Shown here: piece after piece, positions 1-8,200 of the stretch
Layout: each line of letters begins with the position of its first letter
Numbering within the stretch: the first letter of the stretch is position 1
NCBI GenBank assembly: GCA_051745935.1
Contig: JBNJEM010000025.1
Location: forward strand, 1 to 26,823
From: JBNJEM01 sp051745935
GTDB taxonomy: Bacteria > Planctomycetota > Planctomycetia > Pirellulales > Pirellulaceae
Direction: 5' to 3'
DNA length: 26,823 bases
The notes under the pieces: model-generated
Database searches by the model: none
What the model was told of the DNA's origin: nothing
Seen by the model: only the letters and a program-made list of their open reading frames with translations
Program-made: the position numbers and the translations under genes

Positions 1-1151
1 TCCGTGACGACCAGGATCGCCTCGGGCGTGGCGCGGGCCGCTTGCAGGACCCCAGTGGCTAAGTCGGTTGGCCCCTGTGGCCGTGGCAGCCGATGGCCGT
101 CCAGCGAGGCCGACCCGCCAACCTGGAACACGGTCACTCGCGCGACACACTGTTCCAGTAGGCCGACCAGGGCCAAACCCAACGCGGCGGGGTGGTACAG
201 GCGTTCACCCGAGGACACGGCCGAGCCGGATAAATCCAGCACGACAGCAGCCGAGACGTCGACTACGGGCGTTTGGCCCGCTTCAGCCTTCGCCACGACC
301 TCGGCAAACGACACAGCGCCGTTGCCACCGGTCAAGGCTTCCTTGAAAGCGCCAGTCAACGCCCCGTCCGTACGGCCTTGTCGCGGCTGGACAGCGGACA
401 GCCGGCGCACCAGCCTGCTCGATGCCTTCCGATGGTATGTGCCTCGGATGCCGAACAAGGTCTGACGGGGCATGCCCTCACCGGCCTCCAACGAACGCCG
501 GGCCGCCGCGGACTGCCGTAACACCGGGTCCTGAAGCTCGCACTTCGCCGTTTTCCGGTTCTGCAGCCACGGCACAACCAACCAGGGTCGGCGTGCAGGT
601 TCAGGCGGCTCGAACCCCAGTCCGGCCAGGAAGCACAAGGCCTCCCGCGCCTTGACCGGATCAGCCGCGAACCTCAGCACCGTCGCCTGCAGGAACCGGT
701 CACCCTCGGGCGAGCCGCTCGCCAGCCGCCGGCACACCGACGACCACGTTCGCTCCCCGAGCAAGTGCTTCAGCAACCGCACTAGCCGTAGCCGGTGGGT
801 GGCCGCCAGTTCGGCAAGCTGGTCATGGCCGAGCAGCGCACGCAGTCCCAGTTGTCGAGCACGCCGACCGTTGACGCGGCACTGTCGCAGGCCCTCGAGC
901 ACCTGCAGCAGTTCGGTGCTCGTAAGCTGGCTAAGGGCTTGAGCAATCCGCCGACTGTCGACGTCCGAACGGACCAAGCCGGCCAGTACCCGCGCTTTCT
1001 GAGTGGCGTGCGTCGTGTCATCCTCCAGCACGCAAGCGCAGAATTCCGGCGCCTGCCGGCACAGCTCGTGCAGCAACGCATGCGTCTCCGCCGACATGGT
1101 GAGAGGCTGGCGGCGCGTGTCCAGGAATGTGCGAATGAGTGCGGTCTTCAT
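1..1151 (-). CDS. VWA-domain protein, 3' end outside window (partial)
   Basis: An uninterrupted minus-strand frame of 383 codons runs from an ATG at 1151 to the left edge with no stop. The start is chosen because AAAGGGA lies five bases upstream of this ATG; the frame also stays open further upstream. The first ~290 residues are Leu/Arg-rich and probably helical, with no family I recognise. From about residue 295 a von Willebrand A fold begins: a strand VVDVSAAVVLDLSGS holds the DxSxS metal-binding (MIDAS) motif near residue 304. It is followed by a helix LGLALVGLLEQ, the strand RVTVFQVGG, the conserved GPTDLATG (second MIDAS Thr) and a final strand AILVVTD. VWA proteins of this layout usually act in protein complexes, often with AAA+ ATPases; the partner is not visible here. 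The domain call is firm, the function unknown. Confidence 0.8.
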   Translation of the reverse strand, partial: MKTALIRTFLDTRRQPLTMSAETHALLHELCRQAPEFCACVLEDDTTHATQKARVLAGLVRSDVDSRRIAQALSQLTSTELLQVLEGLRQCRVNGRRARQLGLRALLGHDQLAELAATHRLRLVRLLKHLLGERTWSSVCRRLASGSPEGDRFLQATVLRFAADPVKAREALCFLAGLGFEPPEPARRPWLVVPWLQNRKTAKCELQDPVLRQSAAARRSLEAGEGMPRQTLFGIRGTYHRKASSRLVRRLSAVQPRQGRTDGALTGAFKEALTGGNGAVSFAEVVAKAEAGQTPVVDVSAAVVLDLSGSAVSSGERLYHPAALGLALVGLLEQCVARVTVFQVGGSASLDGHRLPRPQGPTDLATGVLQAARATPEAILVVT

Positions 1152-1272
1152 GCTAATCCCTTTCATCCAAGCGACGCCCGCGGACATCGAACTCTGTGTT
1201 ACGATTCTGAACCCTATGTGCCGTTCGACAAACCGACTGGGTGTGCGCTGTTCGCTCCTCATCCCACGAGGT

Positions 1273-1297
1273 TGACCGACCGGATTTGAACCGGCAC
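1273..1297 (-). other. tRNA T-arm-like fragment
   Basis: Read on the minus strand, GCCGG-TTCAAAT-CCGGT forms a five-pair stem (one G-T) with the seven-base TTCAAAT loop typical of the T-arm of a tRNA. The seven bases that follow, CGGTCAA, would be the 3' acceptor strand, but no matching TTGACCG exists at the right distance upstream, and no anticodon or D arm is visible. It may be a tRNA remnant left by an integration event, or chance. Confidence 0.25.
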
Positions 1298-1298
1298 G

Positions 1299-1335
1299 AA
1301 AAAGGCCCGGCGCCGCTCGTGACACCAGGCCTTTT
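1299..1335 (-). terminator. Candidate intrinsic terminator / attenuator hairpin
   Basis: AAAAGGCC (1300-1307) and GGCCTTTT (1328-1335) are perfect inverted repeats. In minus-strand RNA the stem extends to about 13 pairs using G-U pairs, with a ten-base loop and a closing run of five U, so it reads best as a leftward terminator. It lies about 150 bases upstream of the VWA start, so it either ends an upstream leftward transcript or acts as a leader attenuator. The symmetric A/T tails allow some function in both directions. Confidence 0.5.
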
Positions 1336-1626
1336 GGGGAAGGGCTCCACAAAGCGCCCCCTGTCACAAGCGCAAGACATGCGCGGCGGGTAGATTCGCC
1401 CACTGACAGACGAAATGCCCGTTACACGCTTGTTGATGATCGGTGCTCCACCGTCGCAATAACATCGTTTCCTCTCGCGCTCATGCAGCCCCGAGAGCCA
1501 CGTAACTTGGTTCCCTATCCTTCTGTGACTTAAGACGACAAGGGACGCACATAAGTTCCCCAGAGAATGAAAATCGCTCTCCGTTGCAATACGTGACGCG
1601 CCATGGCGAGCATTTATTCCCGCAAT

Positions 1627-1643
1627 TCCGAAAGTTTTTCGGA
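1627..1643. other. Short perfect hairpin
   Basis: TCCGAAA-gtt-TTTCGGA is a perfect 7-bp inverted repeat with a 3-base loop, followed by TTTCTG. It could be a weak rightward terminator or a protein-binding site upstream of the toxin-antitoxin pair. The stem has only three G/C pairs, so a terminator role is uncertain. Confidence 0.3.
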
Positions 1644-1747
1644 TTTCTGTCTACACAGGCAAGTATCGTGCTTCAGACGTCAGTATCTCTCGGTGAGAAT
1701 TGCGGTTAGCATACGTGTTTGCTAAGGTAAGATTGTGGTATGTATCC

Positions 1748-1846
1748 TTCAGGCGGTCGGATTCGTCCGGGTGGAAAGCTGCCCCACGCAAGCCGTCCTC
1801 CCGTTGGTCGGACTCGCGGCCGATAAAGTGACCCGCGACCGGTATA
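1748..1846 (+). repeat. ~100-bp dispersed repeat, copy 1
   Basis: It begins TTCAGGCGG and ends GACCGGTATA. It differs from copy 3 at about ten positions, mostly substitutions without length change. The frame stays open along the whole unit, giving residues such as QAVGFVRVESCPTQAVLP and then AADKVTRDRYM before a TAG. It ends 24 bases before the antitoxin start, so it occupies the expected promoter/leader of the toxin-antitoxin pair. This is the most diverged of the three copies. Confidence 0.85.
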
Positions 1847-1870
1847 TGTAGCTTTGCACGAGGATGTGAC

Positions 1871-2086
1871 ATGTCGGATATCACTCTTGAGGAACGCGTA
1901 GCACGCCTGGAGAAACTGTTCGACGAGTTAGCGAGCGCTCAACGGCCCCAGAGAGAACCAGGACGTGATCAGTGGATGAAAACGGTCGGCATGTTCGCCG
2001 GCGATCCGGTGATGAACGAAATTATTGAAGAAGGTCGTCGTATCCGCGATGAGGATCGACAACAGACTCGAATGGACGAGCGATGA
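1871..2086 (+). CDS. VapB-type antitoxin (small, 71 aa)
   Basis: A 71-residue acidic/basic helical protein: an N-terminal leucine-rich helix (EERVARLEKLFDELAS) suggests dimerisation, then a C-terminal MFAGDPVMNEIIEEGRRIRDEDR segment. The latter matches what I know of small antitoxins encoded in front of PIN-domain toxins in planctomycetes and cyanobacteria. ATG 1871 has a GAGG box seven bases upstream. The stop overlaps the toxin start as ATGA (2083-2086), indicating translational coupling. It should bind and neutralise the downstream toxin and probably repress its own promoter. No classic DNA-binding motif is evident, so assignment to a named VapB family rests mainly on context. Confidence 0.75.
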   Translation: MSDITLEERVARLEKLFDELASAQRPQREPGRDQWMKTVGMFAGDPVMNEIIEEGRRIRDEDRQQTRMDER

Positions 2087-2523
2087 TCGTTCTGGATAGT
2101 GATCATCTTTCAGTACTGCAACATCCTACCGCCGACGAAGCCGTGCGGCTGCGTGAGCGATTGAACACGGCGATGGACCGTGATATCCGTACGACAGTCG
2201 TCTCACTGGAAGAGTAAATGCGAGGTTGGCTAGCCGCCGTTCATCGGCGGCGCGATGTTTTTCAGCAAGTGGGCTACTATGCACGCTTGGTGAATTTGGT
2301 TCGATTTTTCGAGAATTGGCGCATACTGCCTTTTGACGAACAGGCCGCTCAGGAATTTCAGCGACTTCGGCGCGTAGGTGTGCGTATTGGGACGATGGAC
2401 TTGAAGATTGCTTCAATCGTGCTCGTTAGTGATGCAACGCTAATCTCAGCTAATCTACGAGACTTCCAACAAGTTTCGGACTTGCGCGTCCAGGATTGGA
2501 TGTCGGCATCAGACAGCATTTGA
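2083..2523 (+). pseudogene. vapC: VapC-family PIN-domain toxin with in-frame stop
   Basis: The frame from ATG 2083 to TGA 2521-2523 encodes a 146-codon PIN-domain ribonuclease interrupted by TAA at 2215-2217 (codon 45). Family features are all visible in one frame: N-terminal strand MIVLDSDHLSVLQ with catalytic Asp5, the acidic VSLEE just before the stop, GTMDLKIASIVL with the third acid, and C-terminal ISANLRDFQQVSDLRVQDW. Relatives normally have Gln at the stop position (EEQMRGW), so one C-to-T change of CAA explains it. The flanking frame has no other damage, suggesting recent inactivation. An ATG directly after the stop (2218), preceded by GGAAGAG, could restart a 101-residue fragment lacking the first acidic residues. 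Most likely an inactivated toxin; a base-call error is also possible. Confidence 0.85.
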
Positions 2524-3215
2524 ATCCCACCCTGATGACTCGATGGCCGCCAAGGTCTGTTTCTGACTCCATGCCGGCTGGAATGAAACATGTTATCGAC
2601 AAATACTGTCGAGCGTGCCGCGCACCAATGACGGGCCCAAGCCTTTGAAGCGAGCACTCACAAGTTGCTTTACGGAAATGACTTACGACAGTAGGACTCC
2701 GAGCCCACTGCCGACCTCTCGGCCGACCGGTATCAGCCAAGACCCGCTATTTGCAGCGTTTTCCGATTCGCCCCAGGATCTGGCAACCTGCTAGCTTCAA
2801 AGCCCTGCCCCAAGGGTATATTGGATATCTTGCAGCGAAATACGCTGCGACCAAAGACGTCCGCGAGTTGGAGGAATATCCACTGAATAGTTCCATCGGA
2901 GCTTGACGGCTGACTAACCGCAAAACCACAATCTCAGTGCTTGAACATGGACTGCAAGTAGTGTCTAATCTACCTGCTTGCACACCGTTCAGTCCGTTCT
3001 TCTCTTCATGCACGTTGAGGTGCGGAAAATGGGACACGATGACGCATTTGTTGTAAAGCCTATCGTTCCGCCTTCAGGCGTAGCCACTATTAGGAACGCC
3101 TGCCTCTCCCCGGCGAGCCTGTCTCTCAAGACTCCCGCAAGAGAAAACCTCCGGGCAGACTAGGACGAGCTGCTACGTCCCTCTTTTGCTGTCCCAATTC
3201 CGAAGGATAGGAACG
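2524..3215. other. Spacer upstream of giant gene
   Basis: Several frames of 60-100 codons occur on both strands, but none has a good ribosome-binding site, a recognisable motif or a convincing length. An inverted repeat CGTTCC/GGAACG (3064-3069 and 3093-3098) encloses a small CGCC-ttca-GGCG hairpin. This stretch must contain the promoter and leader of the giant gene, but no clear promoter could be assigned. Confidence 0.4.
3203..3212 (+). promoter_or_regulatory. Ribosome-binding site of the giant gene
   Basis: AAGGATAGGA precedes a doublet ATGATG at 3216-3221. It favours 3216 or 3219 over the upstream TTG at 3186, which has no such site and would add ten residues before the basic N-terminus. 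Confidence 0.5.
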
Positions 3216-5264
3216 ATGATGTCCGATTCGAGACGACAGAGAAAGCAGCGTGCCCGTGCTCGCCAACGGCGGAAAATTCGTTTTCGGCCTATGTCTTGCG
3301 AGAAGCTCGAAGACCGTCGCCTCCTGGCAACGGTCTATTGGGATGGGGAGGCTGGAGATTTCAACTGGCATAGTCCCTTGAACTGGGATTCCGACGCGTT
3401 GCCTGGTCCAACGGATGACGTGACCATCGATGTGGCCGAAGAAGTCACCATCGTCCACCAAGCGGGCACCACCGAGATCAACAGTCTCACCAGCACCAAT
3501 AAGCTGGCCATCCGTGGCGGAATCCTGGATGTGGCCACGAACGTGCAGGTTGACAACAACTTCACGCTCGACGGAGGTGCGCTTAAGGACGCTACCGTCC
3601 TGCCCGGCGCCCCGCTTGTCGTGACCAGTGCGGACGGGACGTTGGACGGGGTCACCTTGGGCGTGGACACGACGTTGCTCGGCGGTGCCCAGGTGACGGT
3701 GCGGAACGATCTGACGCTGGCCAACAACATCCGGCTTCGTCTGGAACGGACGAGCGATCGGTACTGGGAGAATTGGCGTGACGTGGGTCTGAACTTTTCG
3801 GGAGGGACACAAACGCTGGGTGGCACGGGTGAGGTGGAACTGTTCAGCGCCATCGTCTCCCACCACGAAGAGAACGATGTGCGGGTGCGGCCGACGGGCG
3901 GGGGCAGCCTGACGATCGGTCCGGGCATCACGGTCCGCAATGCCTCGAATTCGCGGTTTGTCACGCTGGGCGATCCATCGCAGGCGCTGACGATCGAAGG
4001 GACGGTCTCGGCGGAATCGTCGGGCCGGACATTGCGGGTGACCGGTTCGACGGTGACAACCACCACCACGTCTGCGTTGCAGGCACAAGCGGGCGAGTTG
4101 GACGTGAACAATCTGACGGGGAACTTGAATGAGGCCACAATCGTGGCCGCAGACCTGGACCTGGCCGGCACCTATGCGATCAACCAGCCGCTAGACGTTC
4201 CTGGCGGCAGCCTGACGCTGCGGGGCGACTGGACGAACGCCAGCACGATTACGCAGAGCGCCGGGACGATTCACTTGGGCAACGCGTTTACGGTGGAAGA
4301 CCTGGGCGCCCACGTGCCGACGAACTTCAGCGGGACGGGCGGGACGGTGAACATCTTCGGGACGTTGAGTGCGGAGGTAAACCCGACGCTGTTGATCAAT
4401 TCCGAGCGGACCTGGCAACTCAATGGTGGAACGATCGAAGGGGTGACGATCGCGGACGACGACGATGGTGATCCGGTGGCCTCGTTTCGGGTGACCAGTG
4501 CGGACGGCACGTTGGACGGGGTCACCTTGGGCGTGGACACGACGTTGCTCGGCGGTGCCCAGGTGACGGTCCTCAATGACTTGATCTTGGACGACAGCAA
4601 GCTGCGCCTGCAGCGTACGGACAGCTTTTACTACTACACGCACCCTGATGTGGGGCTCAATTTTTCCGGTGGGGACCAGACCTTGGGCGGGACTGGGGAA
4701 GTCGAGCTCTACAGCAGTGTGACCAGCAATCACCAGGAACGCCATGTGCGCGTACGACCGACGGGCGGGGGCAGTCTGACCATCGGTCCGGATATCACGG
4801 TCCGCAATGCCGCGAATTCGCGGTTTGTCACGCTGGGCGATCCATCGCAGGCGCTGACGATCGAAGGGACGGTTTCGGCGGAATCGTCGGGCCGGACATT
4901 GCGGGTGACCGGTTCGACGGTGAACAACACGGGGCATACACTGACGGCATCCGCGGGAAGCGTGCTCGAAGTGCGAAACCTTGCTGCGCACAACGGTCGG
5001 ATCTTTGCCGATGTTGGTGGAACGGTCAACGTGGTGGGCAACTTCGTTCAGGAAGCTGGAGGAACGGTGGCTATTGGTATGCAGGGAACGAACTCCGGCG
5101 ACTTCGGGAAAATCAACGTGTCTGACGCCGCAACGCTCGGTGGCGTGTTGGAAGTCGTCCGCGTGAATATATTTCAGGCGGTTGGATTTTTCCGGTTGGA
5201 AAGCGGCCCGACGCAAGCCGTCCTCCCGTTGGTCGGACTCGGGGGCGGAGAAAGTCATCCGTGA
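3216..5264 (+). CDS. Giant surface protein, segment 1: N-terminus and beta-repeat region
   Basis: The first 30 residues are extremely Arg/Lys-rich, followed by KLEDRRLLA (residues ~30-38). This motif is known at the N-terminus of very large planctomycete exported proteins (LEPR-XLL-like) and probably directs export. The rest is Thr/Gly/Val-rich beta repeats of the parallel beta-helix/autotransporter-passenger type (VTSADGTLDGVTLGVDTTLLGG, LNFSGG.QTLGGTGEVEL, GSLTIGP.ITVRNA). Two copies (3621-4056 and 4491-4923) are nearly identical at both ends. The last part (KINVSDAATLGGVLEVV) is the usual lead-in to a 'YEPALGDSFRVL' strand, which is found in the next frame after 5273. Between them lies repeat copy 2, where an extra G (run 5241-5245) shifts the frame and gives an early TGA at 5262-5264. 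This is not a separate gene but the front part of the giant gene. Confidence 0.85.
   Translation: MMSDSRRQRKQRARARQRRKIRFRPMSCEKLEDRRLLATVYWDGEAGDFNWHSPLNWDSDALPGPTDDVTIDVAEEVTIVHQAGTTEINSLTSTNKLAIRGGILDVATNVQVDNNFTLDGGALKDATVLPGAPLVVTSADGTLDGVTLGVDTTLLGGAQVTVRNDLTLANNIRLRLERTSDRYWENWRDVGLNFSGGTQTLGGTGEVELFSAIVSHHEENDVRVRPTGGGSLTIGPGITVRNASNSRFVTLGDPSQALTIEGTVSAESSGRTLRVTGSTVTTTTTSALQAQAGELDVNNLTGNLNEATIVAADLDLAGTYAINQPLDVPGGSLTLRGDWTNASTITQSAGTIHLGNAFTVEDLGAHVPTNFSGTGGTVNIFGTLSAEVNPTLLINSERTWQLNGGTIEGVTIADDDDGDPVASFRVTSADGTLDGVTLGVDTTLLGGAQVTVLNDLILDDSKLRLQRTDSFYYYTHPDVGLNFSGGDQTLGGTGEVELYSSVTSNHQERHVRVRPTGGGSLTIGPDITVRNAANSRFVTLGDPSQALTIEGTVSAESSGRTLRVTGSTVNNTGHTLTASAGSVLEVRNLAAHNGRIFADVGGTVNVVGNFVQEAGGTVAIGMQGTNSGDFGKINVSDAATLGGVLEVVRVNIFQAVGFFRLESGPTQAVLPLVGLGGGESHP
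3621..4056 (+). repeat. Internal tandem-type duplication, copy A
   Basis: Pairs with 4491-4923. The first 80 bases (3621-3700 versus 4491-4570) differ at one position, and the last ~120 bases (3934-4056 versus 4801-4923) at about two. The central part differs much more and by one codon in length. Such patchy identity points to gene conversion or recent recombination between repeats. Confidence 0.9.
4491..4923 (+). repeat. Internal tandem-type duplication, copy B
   Basis: Second copy of the unit at 3621-4056, offset by 870 bases at its left end and 867 at its right end, so the reading frame is kept. The ends are almost identical at DNA level while the middle has diverged. Confidence 0.9.
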
Positions 5265-5272
5265 CCGGTATA
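5171..5272 (+). repeat. ~100-bp dispersed repeat, copy 2, inside the giant gene
   Basis: Starts ATTTCAGGCGG and ends GACCGGTATA, flanked by TAT-rich bases on both sides. It interrupts the gene between LEVVRVN and YEPALGDSF, where a short link would be expected. It is translated in the host frame as FQAVGFFRLESGPTQAVLPL, then VGLG. Compared with copy 3 it has one extra base (ctcgggggcggag for ctcgcggcggag); without it the frame continues AEKVIRDRYNYEPALG into the CARDB segment. Confidence 0.9.
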
Positions 5273-8200
5273 ACTATGAACCCGCGCTAGGCGATAGCTT
5301 TCGGGTGCTCGCATTTGAGTCTCGCCACGGCGCATTTGAGAGCACTAGCGGGCTAACGCTGCCCAACAATCTCATTTTTGAAATCGCTTATGGTTCTACG
5401 GACGTGACTTTGACGGCCGCCGAGCCGCAATTCCCAGACTTGGTCATTACGAGCGTATCGTCGCCGACGGTTGGTCAAAGTGGCGGCATGATCACAGTGG
5501 ATTGGACGGTTTTAAATGACGGGGTGACTGCCACACCGGGGGCGACCTGGTACGATCGCATTATACTATCTCTCAACGACACGTATGGCGACGCCGACGA
5601 CATTTCCCTGGCAGACGTCCAGCATGTCGGGGCTTTGGAACCTGGGGAAGAATACAGCGTTTCAACGACATTCCAAATCCCGCTCGGACTCAACGATGAC
5701 TACCGCATCCTGGTGATAACCGACGCCGTGTTTGAAGTGGACGAGTTCGACAAGGAAGACAACAACGTCACGGTTTCGCAGACGGTGTTGGCCGTTTCAC
5801 CGCCGGACTTCGGTGACCTGCGGATTAGCAACGTCGCTGCAGCAGCGACGGGCGTGGGCGACCACCGGGCCACAATTTCATGGCGAGTTGACAATACCGG
5901 TCCGAACCCAACCGGTGATGGCACACCGGGAAGCACGGTCGACCGCTGGCACGACCGCGTCATTCTATCGCCGAATGATATTTTCGGTGATGGAGACGAC
6001 CGCGAGATTGCCTTGGTGGAACACGTGGGCGTGCTGAATCTGGGTGAAGGGTACGACGCAGTATCTTCTGTGAACCTACCAGGCTCGTTGTCGGGTGACT
6101 ACTACGTATTCGTAGAAGTCAATGTGGATGACGCGGTCTACGAGTTTGAAAACCAAGCGGCGAATGTCGCTAGGTCCGCAACAACGAGCCAGTTCATATC
6201 GCAGCCGTATGCGGATCTCGCCGTCACTTCTTTCGATGCTCCGTTAACCGCCAACTTTCGCGGCACATTGAACTTGGGTTGGACCGTCGAGAACACCAAT
6301 AACGCCGTGGCCGATGCCCCTGATGAGTCGTGGAACGACATTGTCGTTCTCAGCAGCAACGACATACTCGGCGACGGGGATGACCAGCAGATTGCCAGCC
6401 ACTCACATAGCGGAGGTCTGGCGATTGGGGATGAGTATCTGGTCGAGCTGGACGTTGGCATCGGCCCCAACCAGCCAGGCTCGTATAGCCTATTCATCGT
6501 GACAGCGGAAGGCGCGATTTTCGAGCACATCTACGAAGACAACAACGTACTTGGCCCGGTGGCGATCGAAGTTGAGGGCCCGGACTTGGACGTGGACGTG
6601 GTCTTAACCGACACCACGGCGGAATTCGGCGACACGCTCGAAGTGACGTATCGTGTCCTGAACGACGGCCCGGGCGCAATTGCCGGCAGTGTCCAGGACA
6701 GGTTTTGGTTGTCGACAGATGGCACGTTGACAGACGCCACGTTGATCACCAGTCACACCGCGCGTGAGGAGTCTTCAGAGCCATTACAGTCGGGTCAGTC
6801 GTACACCGAAGCGTTTGGTTTAACGTTGCCGGCAGACCCAACCTGGCAGGACGGCGACTATTTCATCGTTGTCGAAGCCGACTGGAACGACAACCAATGG
6901 GAAGAGAACGAAACCAACAATCTACATGCCATTGGCATCTCGCTGCAACAACCTCCCGTCGCTGATTTGCGGGTGAATTCGGTCACCGCACCAACCGACG
7001 CCCAACCAGGTCAACCGATGGATATTGGTTGGACAGTCGAAAATGTTGGCGACCTGGACGCTTCAGGATCCTGGTCCGACTCGCTATACGTTTCGCCCGA
7101 CGGCACGTCCGCGGACGCGGTATTGGTCGCGGTCGTAGCCCACAGCGACGGACTTGCGGTTAACGAAACCTACCACCACGACGAACGAATTGAGTTCCCC
7201 AATATTGGCGACGGAGATTATCGGTTTTACGTTGTGACTGATTCCGGCAATGACGTGTATGAACGCTTGAGCGAGGTCAACAACCAACGGGCCACGACGA
7301 ATCAGACTTCCGTGACCCACCCCGACTTGACACCAGTAGAACTTGATGTTCCGACCACTGCCGTATCAGGTTCCGACATCACGATTCGCTGGGAGGACGC
7401 CAACATCGGAACCGGCACCGCATCGGTCGATTGGATCGACCATATTCACCTATCAGACGACTTGGTGTTGGACGGTTCCGACCAGTTACTTGCCCTCATC
7501 GATGTCACAAGCGAAGTTACTTCTGGTACATCGAAAGCGCTTGAACGCACGGTGACGTTGCCACTGGAGGTGTCGGGTTCGAAATACGTGATCGTTTCTT
7601 CTGATGCGGCCGACCAGGTTCGCGAGACTGACGGCGAAGCAAACAACGAGAACGCCGCGCCACTGGAGATCGACCTGGCTCCGTATGCCGATCTGGCGGT
7701 CAGCGATGTCGTCGCTCCGGAACAAACGATCGATGACCCGGCCCGCGTCACGGTCTCCTGGAAAGTCACAAATCTTGGCAACGGAGCAGGGGTGACCGGG
7801 CAGTGGAGGGACGCGGTGATCGCCTCGACCGATTCGACGGTTGGAAACGACGACGACCGCGTGTTGGCCAGGTTTACGCACGACGGCTTCTTGGCTGCTG
7901 GTGAAAGCTACGATCGTAGCGAGTCATTCCTACTGCCACCCGCTTTCACGGGTCGCTACCAGTTGTTTGTCAAGACCGACATCGACAATGACGTGTTTGA
8001 AAACGGACTGAAAGCGAACAACGCGGCATCATCACCTCTGAACTTCGACGTGATGCCCATTCCGTACGCGGATTTGATTGTGACGGAGGTCACACCTCCA
8101 TCTGACGGATTGAGCGGTTCTAGCATCGAATTCGGCTGGTCGGTTACCAATCAGGGGATTGGTTTGACCAATCTTTCCGGATGGTCTGACAAGGCGTGGT

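Larger units (their letters stand above)
1152..1747. other. Spacer between VWA gene and repeat copy 1
   Basis: No convincing protein gene was found. The stretch holds a strong inverted repeat (1300-1335), a tRNA T-arm-like fragment (1273-1297) and a small hairpin (1627-1643). Short frames here have no recognisable motif. The promoter of the leftward VWA gene and that of the rightward toxin-antitoxin pair should lie here or in the adjacent repeat, but I could not pick out a clear -35/-10 pair. Confidence 0.4.

Noticed and set aside
1651..1884. 77-codon minus-strand frame across repeat copy 1
   Set aside because: It follows the reverse strand of the repeat, has no start signal, and similar peptides appear opposite copy 2 for the same reason.
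2747..3037. 96-codon minus-strand frame in the spacer
   Set aside because: No ribosome-binding site, no motif, and irregular composition; not enough to call a gene.
3126..4088. 320-codon minus-strand frame
   Set aside because: It is antisense to the beta-repeat coding region. Its content mirrors the repeat (a similar frame appears opposite copy B), and there is no ribosome-binding site or known motif.
5241..5245. Programmed ribosomal frameshift at the G run
   Set aside because: No slippery heptamer or clear stimulatory structure was seen; a single extra base in a homopolymer is the simpler explanation.
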